From CAVPHV01 sp963704825 (GTDB lineage Bacteria; Actinomycetota; Acidimicrobiia; Spongiisociales; UBA5794), in assembly GCA_963704825.1 (NCBI GenBank), contig CAVPHV010000005.1, forward strand, positions 310,001-374,000: a stretch of DNA of 64,000 bases, written 5' to 3'. This document shows, piece by piece, positions 1 through 8,595 of the stretch. Below the pieces are notes generated by a model. That model was given only the letters and a program-made list of their open reading frames with translations. It had not been told where the DNA came from and did not search any database. The translations under genes were made by a program, and so were the position numbers. Each line of letters opens with the position of its first letter. Position 1 is the stretch's first letter.

Positions 1-75
1 GGTCCAGGCCCCGGGGTCCGGCTCAGCCCTACGGCCGAAGGCGGTTGTGGTTCGGTCAGAGTGGTTCGCTACCGG

Positions 76-1049
76 TCAGCCGGTGATAACGAAGATGCCG
101 GAACCTGCGGTCAGCCACTGCTCTTCGAGCGCAGCAAGCGTTCCGTCGGCCCTCATCGCTTCGAGCACCGGATCGATGCATTCCTTGAGCGGATTGCCCT
201 CGGCGAACAGGAGTCCGTACTCGTCGGGATCCTGCGACTGGGCAGCAAACGCCGCCGCAATGATCGAGCCTTCGATCTCTGCCGCCGTGATGTAGAAGCC
301 CGTCGGGAGGTCGACCACGATGCCGTCCAGTTGACCGGCATCCATGGCCGACTTGGCATCGACGTTGGTGTCGTACACCGCGGCCTCCTGATTGGGCTTG
401 ATCACGTCTTCGATGAAGTCGAGGCTGGTCGTCCCGATCTGTGCCCCGAGCTTGGCGTCGGCAAGGTCGGCCAGGCTCTGGGCATTGGCGTACGGTGAGT
501 CCTCAAATGTGACGAGTGCCTGGGTGGTCACGTAGTAGGGAACGCTGAAGTCCACGACTTGGTCGCGTTCATCGTTGATCGAGTACTGCTGGATGTTGAA
601 GTCGAACGACTTGGGCCCGGGGGCGACGGCCTCGTCGAACCCGGTGCGGACCCAAACCACCTGCTCCTCGCCGAAGCCGAGTCTCTTGGCGATCTCATAA
701 ACGACGGCCGATTCGAACCCGGTTCCCGATTCCGGAACATCAAAGGTCGCATCATCGCCGGTTCCGACCCAAGGCGGGAAAGCCGGCTCGCCCGTCGCCA
801 CTGTGAGGGTGCCGGGCGTGATGAGCTCCAGGCTCTCCACGGCGCAGGCAGCAGCGGTCGCTGCGGTTGTCGTCGTCTCGCCGGCTGCCGTGGTCGTCGT
901 CTCCGCCGCTGCCGTGGTCGTGGTTTCCGCAGCTGCCGTGGTTGTCGTATCACCGGCCGCCGCGGGGTGGTGGTGGTGGCGTCGTCGTCCCCGCAGCCTG
1001 CGGCAACGAGTGCGAGCGCCACGAGGACAAGGATGATCTTGAAACGCAT
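76..1049 (-). CDS. Family 3 (amino-acid-type) ABC transporter substrate-binding lipoprotein, frame broken
   Basis: This is a periplasmic-type binding protein that would deliver a polar amino acid or similar solute to an ABC importer. It starts at 1049 after a GAGGAGG ribosome site with a lipoprotein signal ending in LVAAGC, then GDDDATTTT. The rest (TTTTAAAE linker and a full family 3 binding domain, ending SGIFVITG) lies in another frame. The span of 974 nt is one short of a multiple of three, so one missing base in the ACC/C run near 962-980 would restore a protein of about 324 aa. That break could be an assembly error or a real mutation. The gene follows adenosine deaminase on the same strand with a 65-bp gap. 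No partner permease or ATPase is visible because the window ends just downstream. The ligand is unknown. Confidence 0.8.
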
Positions 1050-1114
1050 AGGTATGTTCCTCCTCGGGGTTACCCACGCGGCAGGCTAGCAACGGTGCTG
1101 TTCGAGTAGGTCGC

Positions 1115-2131
1115 TCACCGGGTCTCGGCGGCTGCCGACGACCACCACGCGTCCTGGGCACCATGGAGCCGCCGCCGGGTCGTCTCCGGTGCCCACGAGG
1201 CGTCGATCGCATTGGCCGCGATGCGGCGGACGACCCCGAGGTCGAATCCAAACCGCGAGACAAGCACGTCGTACTCGCCGGCCAACGAACAGTGAAACAT
1301 GGCGGGGTCGTCCGTGTTGACGGTGACCAACGCCCCCGCTTCGATCAGCGCCTGCGCCGGGTGAGCCCTCCAATCGGCCACCACCCCGGTGCGCAGATTC
1401 GATGTCGGGCAGACCTCGAGCGGAACCTGGTGGTCGACCAGATGCTCGACCAGAGCAGAGTCCTCAACGGATCTCACCCCGTGTCCGATCCGCTCAACAC
1501 CAAGGGACCGCAACGCTCCCCACACGGACGGTGCCCCGGCCGCTTCCCCGGCATGCGCCGTCAGTCGATAGCCCCGCTCGCCGGCCGTTCGATAGACGGA
1601 AGTGAACAGCTCGGGTGGGTACTCCGCCTCCGAACCGCCGATCCCGATGCCGATGACCCCCGCTTCGGAGGCAACCTTCGCAACCTGATCAAACGTGCGG
1701 GCCGCGGCCCCACTTCCTGTATCCCGCACGAGGTCGGCGATCAAGGCTATCTCGGTGCCGGTGACCTGGTCGAGGCCTCGACGGATGGCGAGGGCAAGTT
1801 GGGCAGGAGCCAGTCCGAAGCTGCGGAAATCGGTCGGTGAGAAGAACGCCTCTGCATACACGATGTTCTGCTCGACAAGGTGCCGTGCAACTGCCGCTGC
1901 CGCATACTCAAAGGCTTCGTATGTATTGAGAAACCGGTTCTTCCACACCCAGGTTTCGATGAAGTGAGCGAAGTTGGTGTAGGCAAACCGATCGACGAGA
2001 TCCTCGGGCGTCGTCACCGATGGCTCTCCCCCGTGGCGCTCGACCAACTCCCACATCGCCGACAACGGAATGGCCCCTTCGAGGTGGAGGTGGAGCTCCA
2101 CTTTCGGCATGGTGGCGAATAGCGACGTCAT
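1115..2131 (-). CDS. add: Adenosine deaminase family protein
   Basis: The product is a 338-aa metal-dependent hydrolase that would convert adenosine to inosine in purine salvage. The TIM-barrel motifs of the family are all present: HLHLEGA at residues 14-20 (metal histidines 14 and 16), HAGE at 193-196, GHGVR at 217-221, SNLRTG at 244-249 and NTDDP at 272-276. Length matches Add. The related activities adenine deaminase and aminodeoxyfutalosine deaminase use the same fold and cannot be excluded from motifs alone. A BMP-type ABC importer at 29.5-34.4 kb, a class that often takes up nucleosides, would fit a salvage role but is far away. The gene is divergent from the DUF6714 gene, and the two share a 107-bp promoter region. 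Confidence 0.85.
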   Translation of the reverse strand: MTSLFATMPKVELHLHLEGAIPLSAMWELVERHGGEPSVTTPEDLVDRFAYTNFAHFIETWVWKNRFLNTYEAFEYAAAAVARHLVEQNIVYAEAFFSPTDFRSFGLAPAQLALAIRRGLDQVTGTEIALIADLVRDTGSGAAARTFDQVAKVASEAGVIGIGIGGSEAEYPPELFTSVYRTAGERGYRLTAHAGEAAGAPSVWGALRSLGVERIGHGVRSVEDSALVEHLVDHQVPLEVCPTSNLRTGVVADWRAHPAQALIEAGALVTVNTDDPAMFHCSLAGEYDVLVSRFGFDLGVVRRIAANAIDASWAPETTRRRLHGAQDAWWSSAAAETR

Positions 2132-2238
2132 ATCTGCGCCAGGCTATCTCTGATGTCGCGGAGAGGCGCGCTCCTAGCCGGCACTCGATTGAGCTTGTTG
2201 TCCGTGCCCAGGACGTTCTTGGACTAGATTCTTTCGCC

Positions 2239-2691
2239 ATGACGACGACACCCGAGGCCATCACCACCGTCGCGGCTGCGTTTGCGGACACACCGCGGCC
2301 TACCAACGTCGAACTACTCCACCCGGAGTGCCACGACGACATGGACATTCGCGGGCTCTACCCGGTTGCGCGTTGGCAGGACGCCGACGACACCCTCATC
2401 GAATACGAGTACGCCGCTCTGTTCTTTCTCAGTCCGGGCGGGTTTCGCTTCTTCCTTCCCACCTACATGACCTGGGTTCTGAAGCATCCCTATTCGGAAG
2501 CGGCCGTTGTTGACTCGACGATCCGGGCACTCACGCCCCAGCCCGGCGACTTGGAGGCGTTCAGCCTCTCGAAGTTCACGGAGCTCGACGACGAGGAGCG
2601 AACAGCCGTCTTGGCGTTCCTCGACGCGATGACCGTCAACAAGGAACTGGAGATCACGGGTGCGTTGGAGTACTGGCAGGGAGCCCAGTAG
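2239..2691 (+). CDS. DUF6714 family protein
   Basis: This is a 150-aa soluble protein that matches the DUF6714 pattern, with an early ADTPRP segment and the ALFFLSPGGFRFFLPTYM block. No catalytic motif or membrane segment is visible, and the function of the family is not known. I start it at the ATG at 2239; in-frame codons upstream belong to the shared promoter region and to the antisense strand of the deaminase. A TAGATT hexamer at 2226-2231 could serve as a -10 element, but no clear -35 is seen. It stands alone between divergent and convergent neighbours. Confidence 0.75.
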   Translation: MTTTPEAITTVAAAFADTPRPTNVELLHPECHDDMDIRGLYPVARWQDADDTLIEYEYAALFFLSPGGFRFFLPTYMTWVLKHPYSEAAVVDSTIRALTPQPGDLEAFSLSKFTELDDEERTAVLAFLDAMTVNKELEITGALEYWQGAQ

Positions 2692-2731
2692 CCGGCACTC
2701 GGAAGCGGAGCATGCCGGCGGTCGGTGAGCT

Positions 2732-3655
2732 CTAGGCCAGGCGGGGCCGGACTTCTTCGAGCGCTTGGCGCGCTACCGCCACTGAGGCGTCCTCGAACAC
2801 GCCCCGCTTGTCGGGTTCGCTGTAGACGAGGTCGCCGCATACCTCGAACCCACCCATCAGGCCCTTGATCGCGGCGTGGCTGAGTCGAGTATCCCGGGCG
2901 AACACATGGACAACGGGTCGCTCGACCGACCCTGCCACCAGCACGTTGACTCGGTGATGTTCAGGGTCGCGGTTGATCCAATCATCAACCGCCTCGATGG
3001 CTTCTGCCGTGCCGTGTCCATCGATTTCTATCCGCTGCAGCGCCGCCGGGTACATGGCTTCGCGCCCCGGTGGCAGCATCTCGATGGGGAGTCGCTCCGT
3101 TGTGATCTGATAGTGGAGATGCCACGGGATCGTCGCCCCGGCACTGGCACCGTTGTACAAAACGCGGAACTCGCCACCCGTCCTGACGAATAGCTCGAGC
3201 ATGGCATCGATCACGTGCGGGGTGAAGTCCTGGTCGAGATGCTCCGTCGCCATCACCGTGTAGTGGTTGCGCTCGATCCATGCGAAGTTCGCTCCGGCGG
3301 CATACGCCCTGCCGGCCAGCTCGATGAAGACCAATTCCTCCATCGGATTGCACTCGGTGATGTTGCGAATGCACAGAAAGCACTGGCGCCCGTTGGGGTC
3401 GCGTGGGTCGCGGTACAGGATCGACTCGTCCCGATTGGGGTTGATGATTCCGCGCCGCTCGAGTTCTGCGACATCAGTCCGCAGCTCACGATGCGGCATC
3501 CACCGAAACCGAAAGTCGACCATCGAGATTTCGTCGTGGACGATGCGTTCCTCGATCGCAGCCTCATCGGGATGCACCAACAGAAACCCTTCGGTCGCCT
3601 GCCGCTCCCAGGTATCGATCAGGAACCGGCTGAGCCGGCCGGAGTTCGGATTCAC
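2732..3655 (-). CDS. HIT-superfamily nucleotidyltransferase/phosphorylase (DUF4922-like)
   Basis: This 307-aa enzyme carries the HIT-type active-site signature NGASAGATIPWHLHYQ, with the HxHxQ triad at residues 179-183. That places it with the GDP-sugar phosphorylase and Ap4A-phosphorylase-like branch (DUF4922) rather than with small HIT hydrolases. Cys92 and Cys95 (CFLC) could be structural or metal ligands. Members of this superfamily transfer or phosphorolyse nucleoside monophosphates, so an inferred role is handling NDP-sugar linked to the two glycosyltransferases upstream. It is the last gene of the sucrose-type operon and overlaps the preceding GT4 gene by ATGA, which implies translational coupling. 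The exact substrate is not known. Confidence 0.65.
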   Translation of the reverse strand: MNPNSGRLSRFLIDTWERQATEGFLLVHPDEAAIEERIVHDEISMVDFRFRWMPHRELRTDVAELERRGIINPNRDESILYRDPRDPNGRQCFLCIRNITECNPMEELVFIELAGRAYAAGANFAWIERNHYTVMATEHLDQDFTPHVIDAMLELFVRTGGEFRVLYNGASAGATIPWHLHYQITTERLPIEMLPPGREAMYPAALQRIEIDGHGTAEAIEAVDDWINRDPEHHRVNVLVAGSVERPVVHVFARDTRLSHAAIKGLMGGFEVCGDLVYSEPDKRGVFEDASVAVARQALEEVRPRLA

Positions 3656-5034
3656 GACGGAGCAGGTCCCGGCGCCGGCAAGCCGAGATCGTCGAAGAGG
3701 TCACGGGTCCGTGCCGCCCAAGTGAAGTAGGGCACTGTGATGTCGAGGGCGCGTGCCCCCATCTGATCGCGGCGGTGCTCGTCGGCCAGCAGCAACGTCA
3801 ACGCTTCGGCAAACCCCGCCACGTCGTCGGCAGGCACAACAATGGCCCCCTCCCCGATCAGAACCGGCTCGCCAGACGTTGAACCATCGACCGTCAGCTC
3901 TTGAGGCGCATTGCCGAGCAGGTACTCCCGGGTGTAGGGAACCAGATCCGAAGAAACCACCGGCTTTGAGGTGGCCGCGGCTTCCTGGGCACTCATCCCG
4001 AAACCCTCCATGACCGACGGGGTGCAATACACCGAGGTCACGGCGTAGATGCAGGGAAGCTTGTCCCACACCGAGCCGAGCACGATTACGTCGTCCTCCA
4101 AACCGAGTTCTTCGATCAGCGCCATCGCTTCGTCGTAGGCGGCTCCCGCTCGCGGATCCAGCGAGACGGCAAGGGCCGCCGCCGGCACGATCTCTTTGGC
4201 CCTGGCGAAGGCACGGATCAGGATGTCTTTGCGTTTGGTCCGATCGGTGCGGCTGATCTCGGTGACGATCAGTCGCTCCCGCAGGGCATCCGCCGTGAAC
4301 GAGCTGATCTCGGCGAGGAAGTCGTAGATGGCGTCGCAGTCGGCCGCGGCGCGAGGCCGATAGCGGTCGATGTCCACGCACGGCGGCAGGAAGTACTTCG
4401 GTTCGTACCCGTAATCATCCACGAAGGTGTCGTGGATGGCGCTCGAAGTGGCAACCGCGCCATCGAGGCGGGCGATCAACCGGCGTTCCTGCTCGATGCG
4501 CTCGTCGATGCGCAGATCGGCCCAAGTCGACGGGTCCATATTCCGTTTCTTCAAGGCGCCGAGGGAATGGGGCACCCACACATGTGGCGCCTTGCGCCCC
4601 GACCGGTCGTTCAATTCGACGCCGAGGGCACCGGCATCCCAGTAATGGGAGATGATGAGGTCGTAGGAATCGTCGTCCTCACGCAACACCCGCTCGAGAT
4701 CGGCGGCAAGCGCCGGGATGTACTCCGCCATGTCCTCTTTCCGGACGAACTCGTTGTGGCCGTCACCGAGGTAGAGGATTCTGGCCCGACCGCTCGGATG
4801 CATCCTGACGCCCACTTGGGGCTCGCCCGTCGTGGGATGCGGATAGCCGCCCCGGTTGACAATGGTGACTCGATAACCCTGAGCCACAAGGGCCTCGGTG
4901 AACTGGTTGACGTAGACGTTCTGGCCGCCGGTGTCGGGGAGTCCGGGGACGACGTCCCATTCGTGGACGCCGTGATTGGTGATCATCAGCACATGGGTGC
5001 GATCCGGGTCGCGGAACTGGGCGGGGTCGGTCAC
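3652..5034 (-). CDS. GT4 glycosyltransferase, sucrose synthase/SPS-like
   Basis: This is a 460-aa GT-B retaining glycosyltransferase. The N-terminal domain has the glycine-rich acceptor loop LPDTGGQNVYV and the FVRKEDM and HYWDAG blocks shared with sucrose-phosphate synthases. The C-terminal domain has the family GT4 E-x7-E element, EGFGMSAQE. It overlaps the sucrose phosphatase gene upstream and the HIT enzyme downstream by 4 bp each. A second GT4 in the same operon already fits sucrose-phosphate synthase, so this one may extend sucrose, act as a sucrose synthase, or make a different disaccharide. Sequence alone does not settle donor or acceptor. Confidence 0.75.
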   Translation of the reverse strand: MTDPAQFRDPDRTHVLMITNHGVHEWDVVPGLPDTGGQNVYVNQFTEALVAQGYRVTIVNRGGYPHPTTGEPQVGVRMHPSGRARILYLGDGHNEFVRKEDMAEYIPALAADLERVLREDDDSYDLIISHYWDAGALGVELNDRSGRKAPHVWVPHSLGALKKRNMDPSTWADLRIDERIEQERRLIARLDGAVATSSAIHDTFVDDYGYEPKYFLPPCVDIDRYRPRAAADCDAIYDFLAEISSFTADALRERLIVTEISRTDRTKRKDILIRAFARAKEIVPAAALAVSLDPRAGAAYDEAMALIEELGLEDDVIVLGSVWDKLPCIYAVTSVYCTPSVMEGFGMSAQEAAATSKPVVSSDLVPYTREYLLGNAPQELTVDGSTSGEPVLIGEGAIVVPADDVAGFAEALTLLLADEHRRDQMGARALDITVPYFTWAARTRDLFDDLGLPAPGPAPS

Positions 5035-5828
5035 TGGGCCTCCTGTGCTGGGTTTGGTCCGGCGTCATTTGACGCGGCGGCGTCATTTGACGCCGGTAGC
5101 CATCCGTAGTGGACGAGTCCCTCCCTGATGCCGGCCGCATAGGGAGCAGACGCGTGGTAGATCTGTGGCTCGCGGACCCGGCGCAGCTCCTCCGCGGCGT
5201 TGCCGACGGCAATACACCGGAAGCCCAGGTCGTGGCGCATCATGTCGAGATCGTTGCCGGTGTCTCCCGAGGTGACCACGGCGCCCGGCGGGACGCCGAG
5301 TTGCTTGGCCAGATAGGCAACGGCGCCGCCCTTCCCCGAGAAGTGCGGCAGCAGGTCGAGGAAACGGCCCGCCGAGTAGACGATCTTCGCCTGCAAGTTG
5401 CGGCGGTCGAGTTGGTCGGCGATGTGTTCGAGCGAGGCGTTGACGTTCTCTTCGAGGTAATAGCTGCTCTTGAACTCGGACTGCCACTCTTCCGCTTGCA
5501 TGGTCACATCTGGGAGTTCGTTCAAGATGGCCTCGACCGCCTCCTTGTCCCAAGCGTCTGAGATGTGCTCACTCCAGCCGTCGTCGCGTTCGTAGCTGCC
5601 ATCGACTCGCCACCACAGCTCCGTGCCCACCATGCAAATGCATGCATCGGCCCGCCGGGTCACGTGTCGCTCGGCATAGAAGTCCTCGATCGACGGCAGG
5701 TGACGGCCGGTGGAGAAGGCGACGAAGACGTCGGCGCCGGCCAAGTCGTCCCACAGGCTGTGCATCGCAGCATCGTCGCCGATGAACGTGCCATCGAGGT
5801 CGGTTGCGAGCACGCGTTGCGCGGTCAT
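5031..5828 (-). CDS. spp: Sucrose-6-phosphate phosphatase, HAD superfamily
   Basis: The product (265 aa) is a HAD-type phosphatase that would remove phosphate from sucrose-6-phosphate, making the pathway irreversible. Motif I is DLDGT with nucleophile Asp10 and acid Asp12, motif II is STGR, and the metal site is GDTGNDLDM. It has the SPP-type cap between them. I start at the ATG at 5828; an ATG four codons earlier (5840) is also possible and neither has a strong ribosome site. The C-terminus has a duplicated ASND segment encoded by two copies of a 14-bp hairpin sequence. It lies between two GT4 genes and overlaps the downstream one by ATGA. Confidence 0.8.
   Translation of the reverse strand: MTAQRVLATDLDGTFIGDDAAMHSLWDDLAGADVFVAFSTGRHLPSIEDFYAERHVTRRADACICMVGTELWWRVDGSYERDDGWSEHISDAWDKEAVEAILNELPDVTMQAEEWQSEFKSSYYLEENVNASLEHIADQLDRRNLQAKIVYSAGRFLDLLPHFSGKGGAVAYLAKQLGVPPGAVVTSGDTGNDLDMMRHDLGFRCIAVGNAAEELRRVREPQIYHASAPYAAGIREGLVHYGWLPASNDAAASNDAGPNPAQEAQ
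5062..5093. repeat. Tandem pair of 14-bp inverted repeats
   Basis: The sequence GCGTCATTTGACGC occurs at 5062-5075 and again at 5080-5093, separated by 4 bp. Each copy is itself a perfect 6-bp inverted repeat around TT. They lie inside the last codons of the phosphatase gene, giving the repeated ASND residues, just before the start of the next gene in the operon. Confidence 0.8.
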
Positions 5829-5940
5829 GTTGGGTCCCATCGGTAATTGCCGGCTGTCTACCCTATCGGACGATCCCCGCGTGGCGCCGGTTTCCTGCCG
5901 GACTTGGTCGCCGTTCTTTCGAGTCTCCGGCCCGCCGCGA

Positions 5941-7233
5941 TCAGATTCCTTCGTGGTAGTCCCAATCGTGGGTGCTCTTGGCGCGGTCGAAGACGTTGAG
6001 GGTGCGCCGGGCGATACCTCTCCAGCCGAACATGCGCCGAGCGAAACGGCCGCCTGCAATTGACAGCCGCTCACGCAGCTGCGGATAACGCAGCGGCATG
6101 GAGAGCATGACCGCGAACTCCCTCGGTCGCTTCGGGTCCGCAAAAAGGGCGTGCGAACCGAAGTCGAACATTTCCTCGAGGCCGCCGTGGATCGTGACCA
6201 CACACGGCGTCCCGCAGGCCATCGCCTCGACGGCGGTCATTCCAAACGGCTCGTAGCGTGACGGCAGGGCGAACACGGGCGCCGCCCGGTAGTAGTCCGC
6301 CATCGCTGCCTCAGGCACGTAGCCAAGCCAGCTCACGCTGTCCGCGACCCCGAGTTCACCGGCGAGTGCCTTCCATTTCTCGACCTTGCGTTCGTCGGCT
6401 TTGGAATTGGCGCCGACGGCCAGCTGGAGCCTGGCATCGGGCACTTGCTCACGGAGTTCCGGCAAAGCACCGATCAACAGGTCATAGCCCTTGTTGGCCG
6501 CCGCCCGGCCGACCGTGTAGACGTCGTTCTTGCGGAACTTGAACTTGCGGCGCCGGGACTGCGCCTGAGACCGAGTCACGGGGGTGTACCGACCCTCATC
6601 GATCCCGGGGGGGATCATCGTGATGTGACCGTTCGGCACGTCGTACTCATCGACGAGAATCTCAACCTGCTGGTTGGTGGTCGCGATGACGTGGTCGCAG
6701 CGCCGGAAGGTGAGGAATTCCTTGCGGATCCGCTCCTCGAATCGGTAGTTCGATTCGATCTTCTGCCGATCGCCCGCCATGTCATGGCGCTTCCATGCCC
6801 CCAACGAGTGCGGAGTGTGGACGTGGGCGATGCGGAGCTCCTCGGAGATCCGCTGACCGACATGGCCGGCATCCCAGTAGTGCGAATTGACGACGTCGTA
6901 GCCGCTGCCGCCGTCCTGGGCCAGTTCGAGGAACGTGCGCACGAACTCGTCGAGGTGATCGTGCATGTCCTCTTTGCGGATGAAGCTCGACCCGCCGAAG
7001 GGAATGCGCCACACCCTCAGGTTGTCGCCCATGTCGTCGAATTCGGGCTGATCCTCGAATCGGCGGGTGACGATGTCCACGGCGTGGCCAAGTTCACGGA
7101 ATTGCTTTGCCAGTTCCAGCACGAAGACCACCTGGCCTCCGGTATCGGGAAGTCCGAGCTCAGGCTCGGCGCCGACGTATCCGTGCAGCGAGAGCATGAG
7201 GATCCTGGGTGAAGCCGTGTGGGGTGCTGCCAT
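5941..7233 (-). CDS. Sucrose-phosphate synthase-like GT4 glycosyltransferase
   Basis: This 430-aa GT-B enzyme would transfer glucose from an NDP-glucose to fructose-6-phosphate, the first step of sucrose synthesis as an osmolyte. It has GLPDTGGQVVFVLELAKQF near the N-terminus, NSHYWDAG, THPHSLGAW-like acceptor contacts, and the GT4 motif EPFGMTAVEA. The start at 7233 follows GGAGG by 6 nt and removes nine upstream codons. It heads a four-gene minus-strand operon with the phosphatase, a second GT4 and a HIT enzyme. The phosphatase gene begins 112 bp downstream, so it could also have its own promoter. Mannosyl or glucosyl transfer to another phospho-acceptor is a possible alternative. Confidence 0.75.
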   Translation of the reverse strand: MAAPHTASPRILMLSLHGYVGAEPELGLPDTGGQVVFVLELAKQFRELGHAVDIVTRRFEDQPEFDDMGDNLRVWRIPFGGSSFIRKEDMHDHLDEFVRTFLELAQDGGSGYDVVNSHYWDAGHVGQRISEELRIAHVHTPHSLGAWKRHDMAGDRQKIESNYRFEERIRKEFLTFRRCDHVIATTNQQVEILVDEYDVPNGHITMIPPGIDEGRYTPVTRSQAQSRRRKFKFRKNDVYTVGRAAANKGYDLLIGALPELREQVPDARLQLAVGANSKADERKVEKWKALAGELGVADSVSWLGYVPEAAMADYYRAAPVFALPSRYEPFGMTAVEAMACGTPCVVTIHGGLEEMFDFGSHALFADPKRPREFAVMLSMPLRYPQLRERLSIAGGRFARRMFGWRGIARRTLNVFDRAKSTHDWDYHEGI

Positions 7234-7368
7234 CGCGTTCCTCCGTCCTACGCCCCGCACCGGGCGCCGGGAAGCGTTCCCGCTGTAACCCTACCGGAAG
7301 TCGCCCGCCACAATGCAAGGACCGTCGGCGCACCTTCGCCCTGGGGCCTCTGCGCACCTCGTCGCCGC

Positions 7369-8442
7369 CTATAGCGGTCGGAACGCGCCCCAGGTCTGCG
7401 GCCCGGCGATCCCGTCGACGGTCAGAGAACGCTTCGCCTGGAAGTCGAGCACGGCCCCCTCGGTGCGCACCCCGAAGATGCCGTCGACGCCCCCGGGGTC
7501 GAAACCCTCCGTGCCAAGCACCTGCTGGAGCTCACGCACCGAGTCACCGCGGTCACCCTTGCGGACGGTCTGTCGGGAGGTGGTTGCGCCCGGAGCGGGG
7601 CCCCCGCCGCCGTTGTCGAGAGCGTTCTTCAAGGCGTTCTTGGTGCCCCGGCCGACGGCCCCGTCGGGCCCGAGACCGTTGTTCTGCTGGAAGGCAACAA
7701 CGGCCGCCTTGGTGGCGGGGCCAAAGTCTCCGTCGATCCCGCCCACGTTGTAGCCGATGGTGTCGAGCACTTGCTGCAGCCGACGGACGTCGTAGCCGTG
7801 GAGGCCTTTTTCCAGCGTCCGTTGGTTGTCGAACAGCGGATCGTCCAGGCCGCCCTTGCCGTTGCCGCCCGCAGCAACCAACGCGCTGAACGAGTTCACC
7901 AGAATCCCGGACCGGTTCCGGAGTTCGAAGTGAAGGTGCGGCGTCGTGTCCTCGGATGTTCCGCTGTCACCTACCCAGCCGATGAGTTGCCCGGCCGACA
8001 CCCTGACCCCGGGAGCAATGCCGTCGGCAATCCCCCAGCCCTCGCCGTCGTCGGTTCCGGGTGTGTCGTTGTTGAGGTGAATGTACGTGCTCTGCCAGCC
8101 GTCGTCGTGGTCGATCACGATGCTGCAGCAACGGGCCGGGTTGAGGTCGGCGCTTCGGCTCCAGTTGACCAGTCGAACTCGACCGGCGGCGGCGGCAACG
8201 ACGGGCACCATCTTCCGAGCGAAGATGTCCTGAGAAGAGTGCAGTCCGTGAGAGCGCGCATCCCAGAACGTGTCACGAAAGTCGTTGTAGCCGTCAACTG
8301 GGAAGGTGAGGTCGTAGTCGACCGGTTCCCCGAATTCGCTCGCCAATGCGGGCACGGCTCCGGCCACCAAGATCGTGGCGACGATGGCAACGGCAATGAG
8401 TCCTTGAGTTCCCCTTCGCAGGGAAGACATGAGTATTTGCAT
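7369..8442 (-). CDS. Secreted M23 peptidase with two peptidoglycan-binding domains
   Basis: This 357-aa exported protein probably cuts or remodels peptidoglycan cross-links. A signal peptide ends near ALA-SE at residue 35. The M23/LytM domain follows with zinc-ligand patterns HSSQD (68-72) and HLH (169-171), both intact. Two PG_binding_1 repeats sit at about 205-272 and 293-355, each with the DG-FG-xT pattern. I use the ATG at 8442; a second ATG at 8430 would give a slightly shorter signal peptide. It is divergent from a secreted SGNH hydrolase gene 153 bp away, so the two may respond to shared cell-envelope cues. Confidence 0.85.
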   Translation of the reverse strand: MQILMSSLRRGTQGLIAVAIVATILVAGAVPALASEFGEPVDYDLTFPVDGYNDFRDTFWDARSHGLHSSQDIFARKMVPVVAAAAGRVRLVNWSRSADLNPARCCSIVIDHDDGWQSTYIHLNNDTPGTDDGEGWGIADGIAPGVRVSAGQLIGWVGDSGTSEDTTPHLHFELRNRSGILVNSFSALVAAGGNGKGGLDDPLFDNQRTLEKGLHGYDVRRLQQVLDTIGYNVGGIDGDFGPATKAAVVAFQQNNGLGPDGAVGRGTKNALKNALDNGGGGPAPGATTSRQTVRKGDRGDSVRELQQVLGTEGFDPGGVDGIFGVRTEGAVLDFQAKRSLTVDGIAGPQTWGAFRPL

Positions 8443-8595
8443 TCGGGGTACATCGGAGCGAGCGGCTCCGACCTGAGGATTTCGCGGACTCGAGTCCTGC
8501 CGCCTGGCCCGGATTAGGGGACATCCCCCCTACCGACCCACCGGCGGAGCCCATAGCGTGGATCGGAGAAGGGGAGCTACCAGAGGAGGTGTCCC

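Noticed and set aside
1..75. Possible start of a permease gene after the binding lipoprotein
   Set aside because: No frame with membrane-type sequence begins in these bases; the region is too short to judge.
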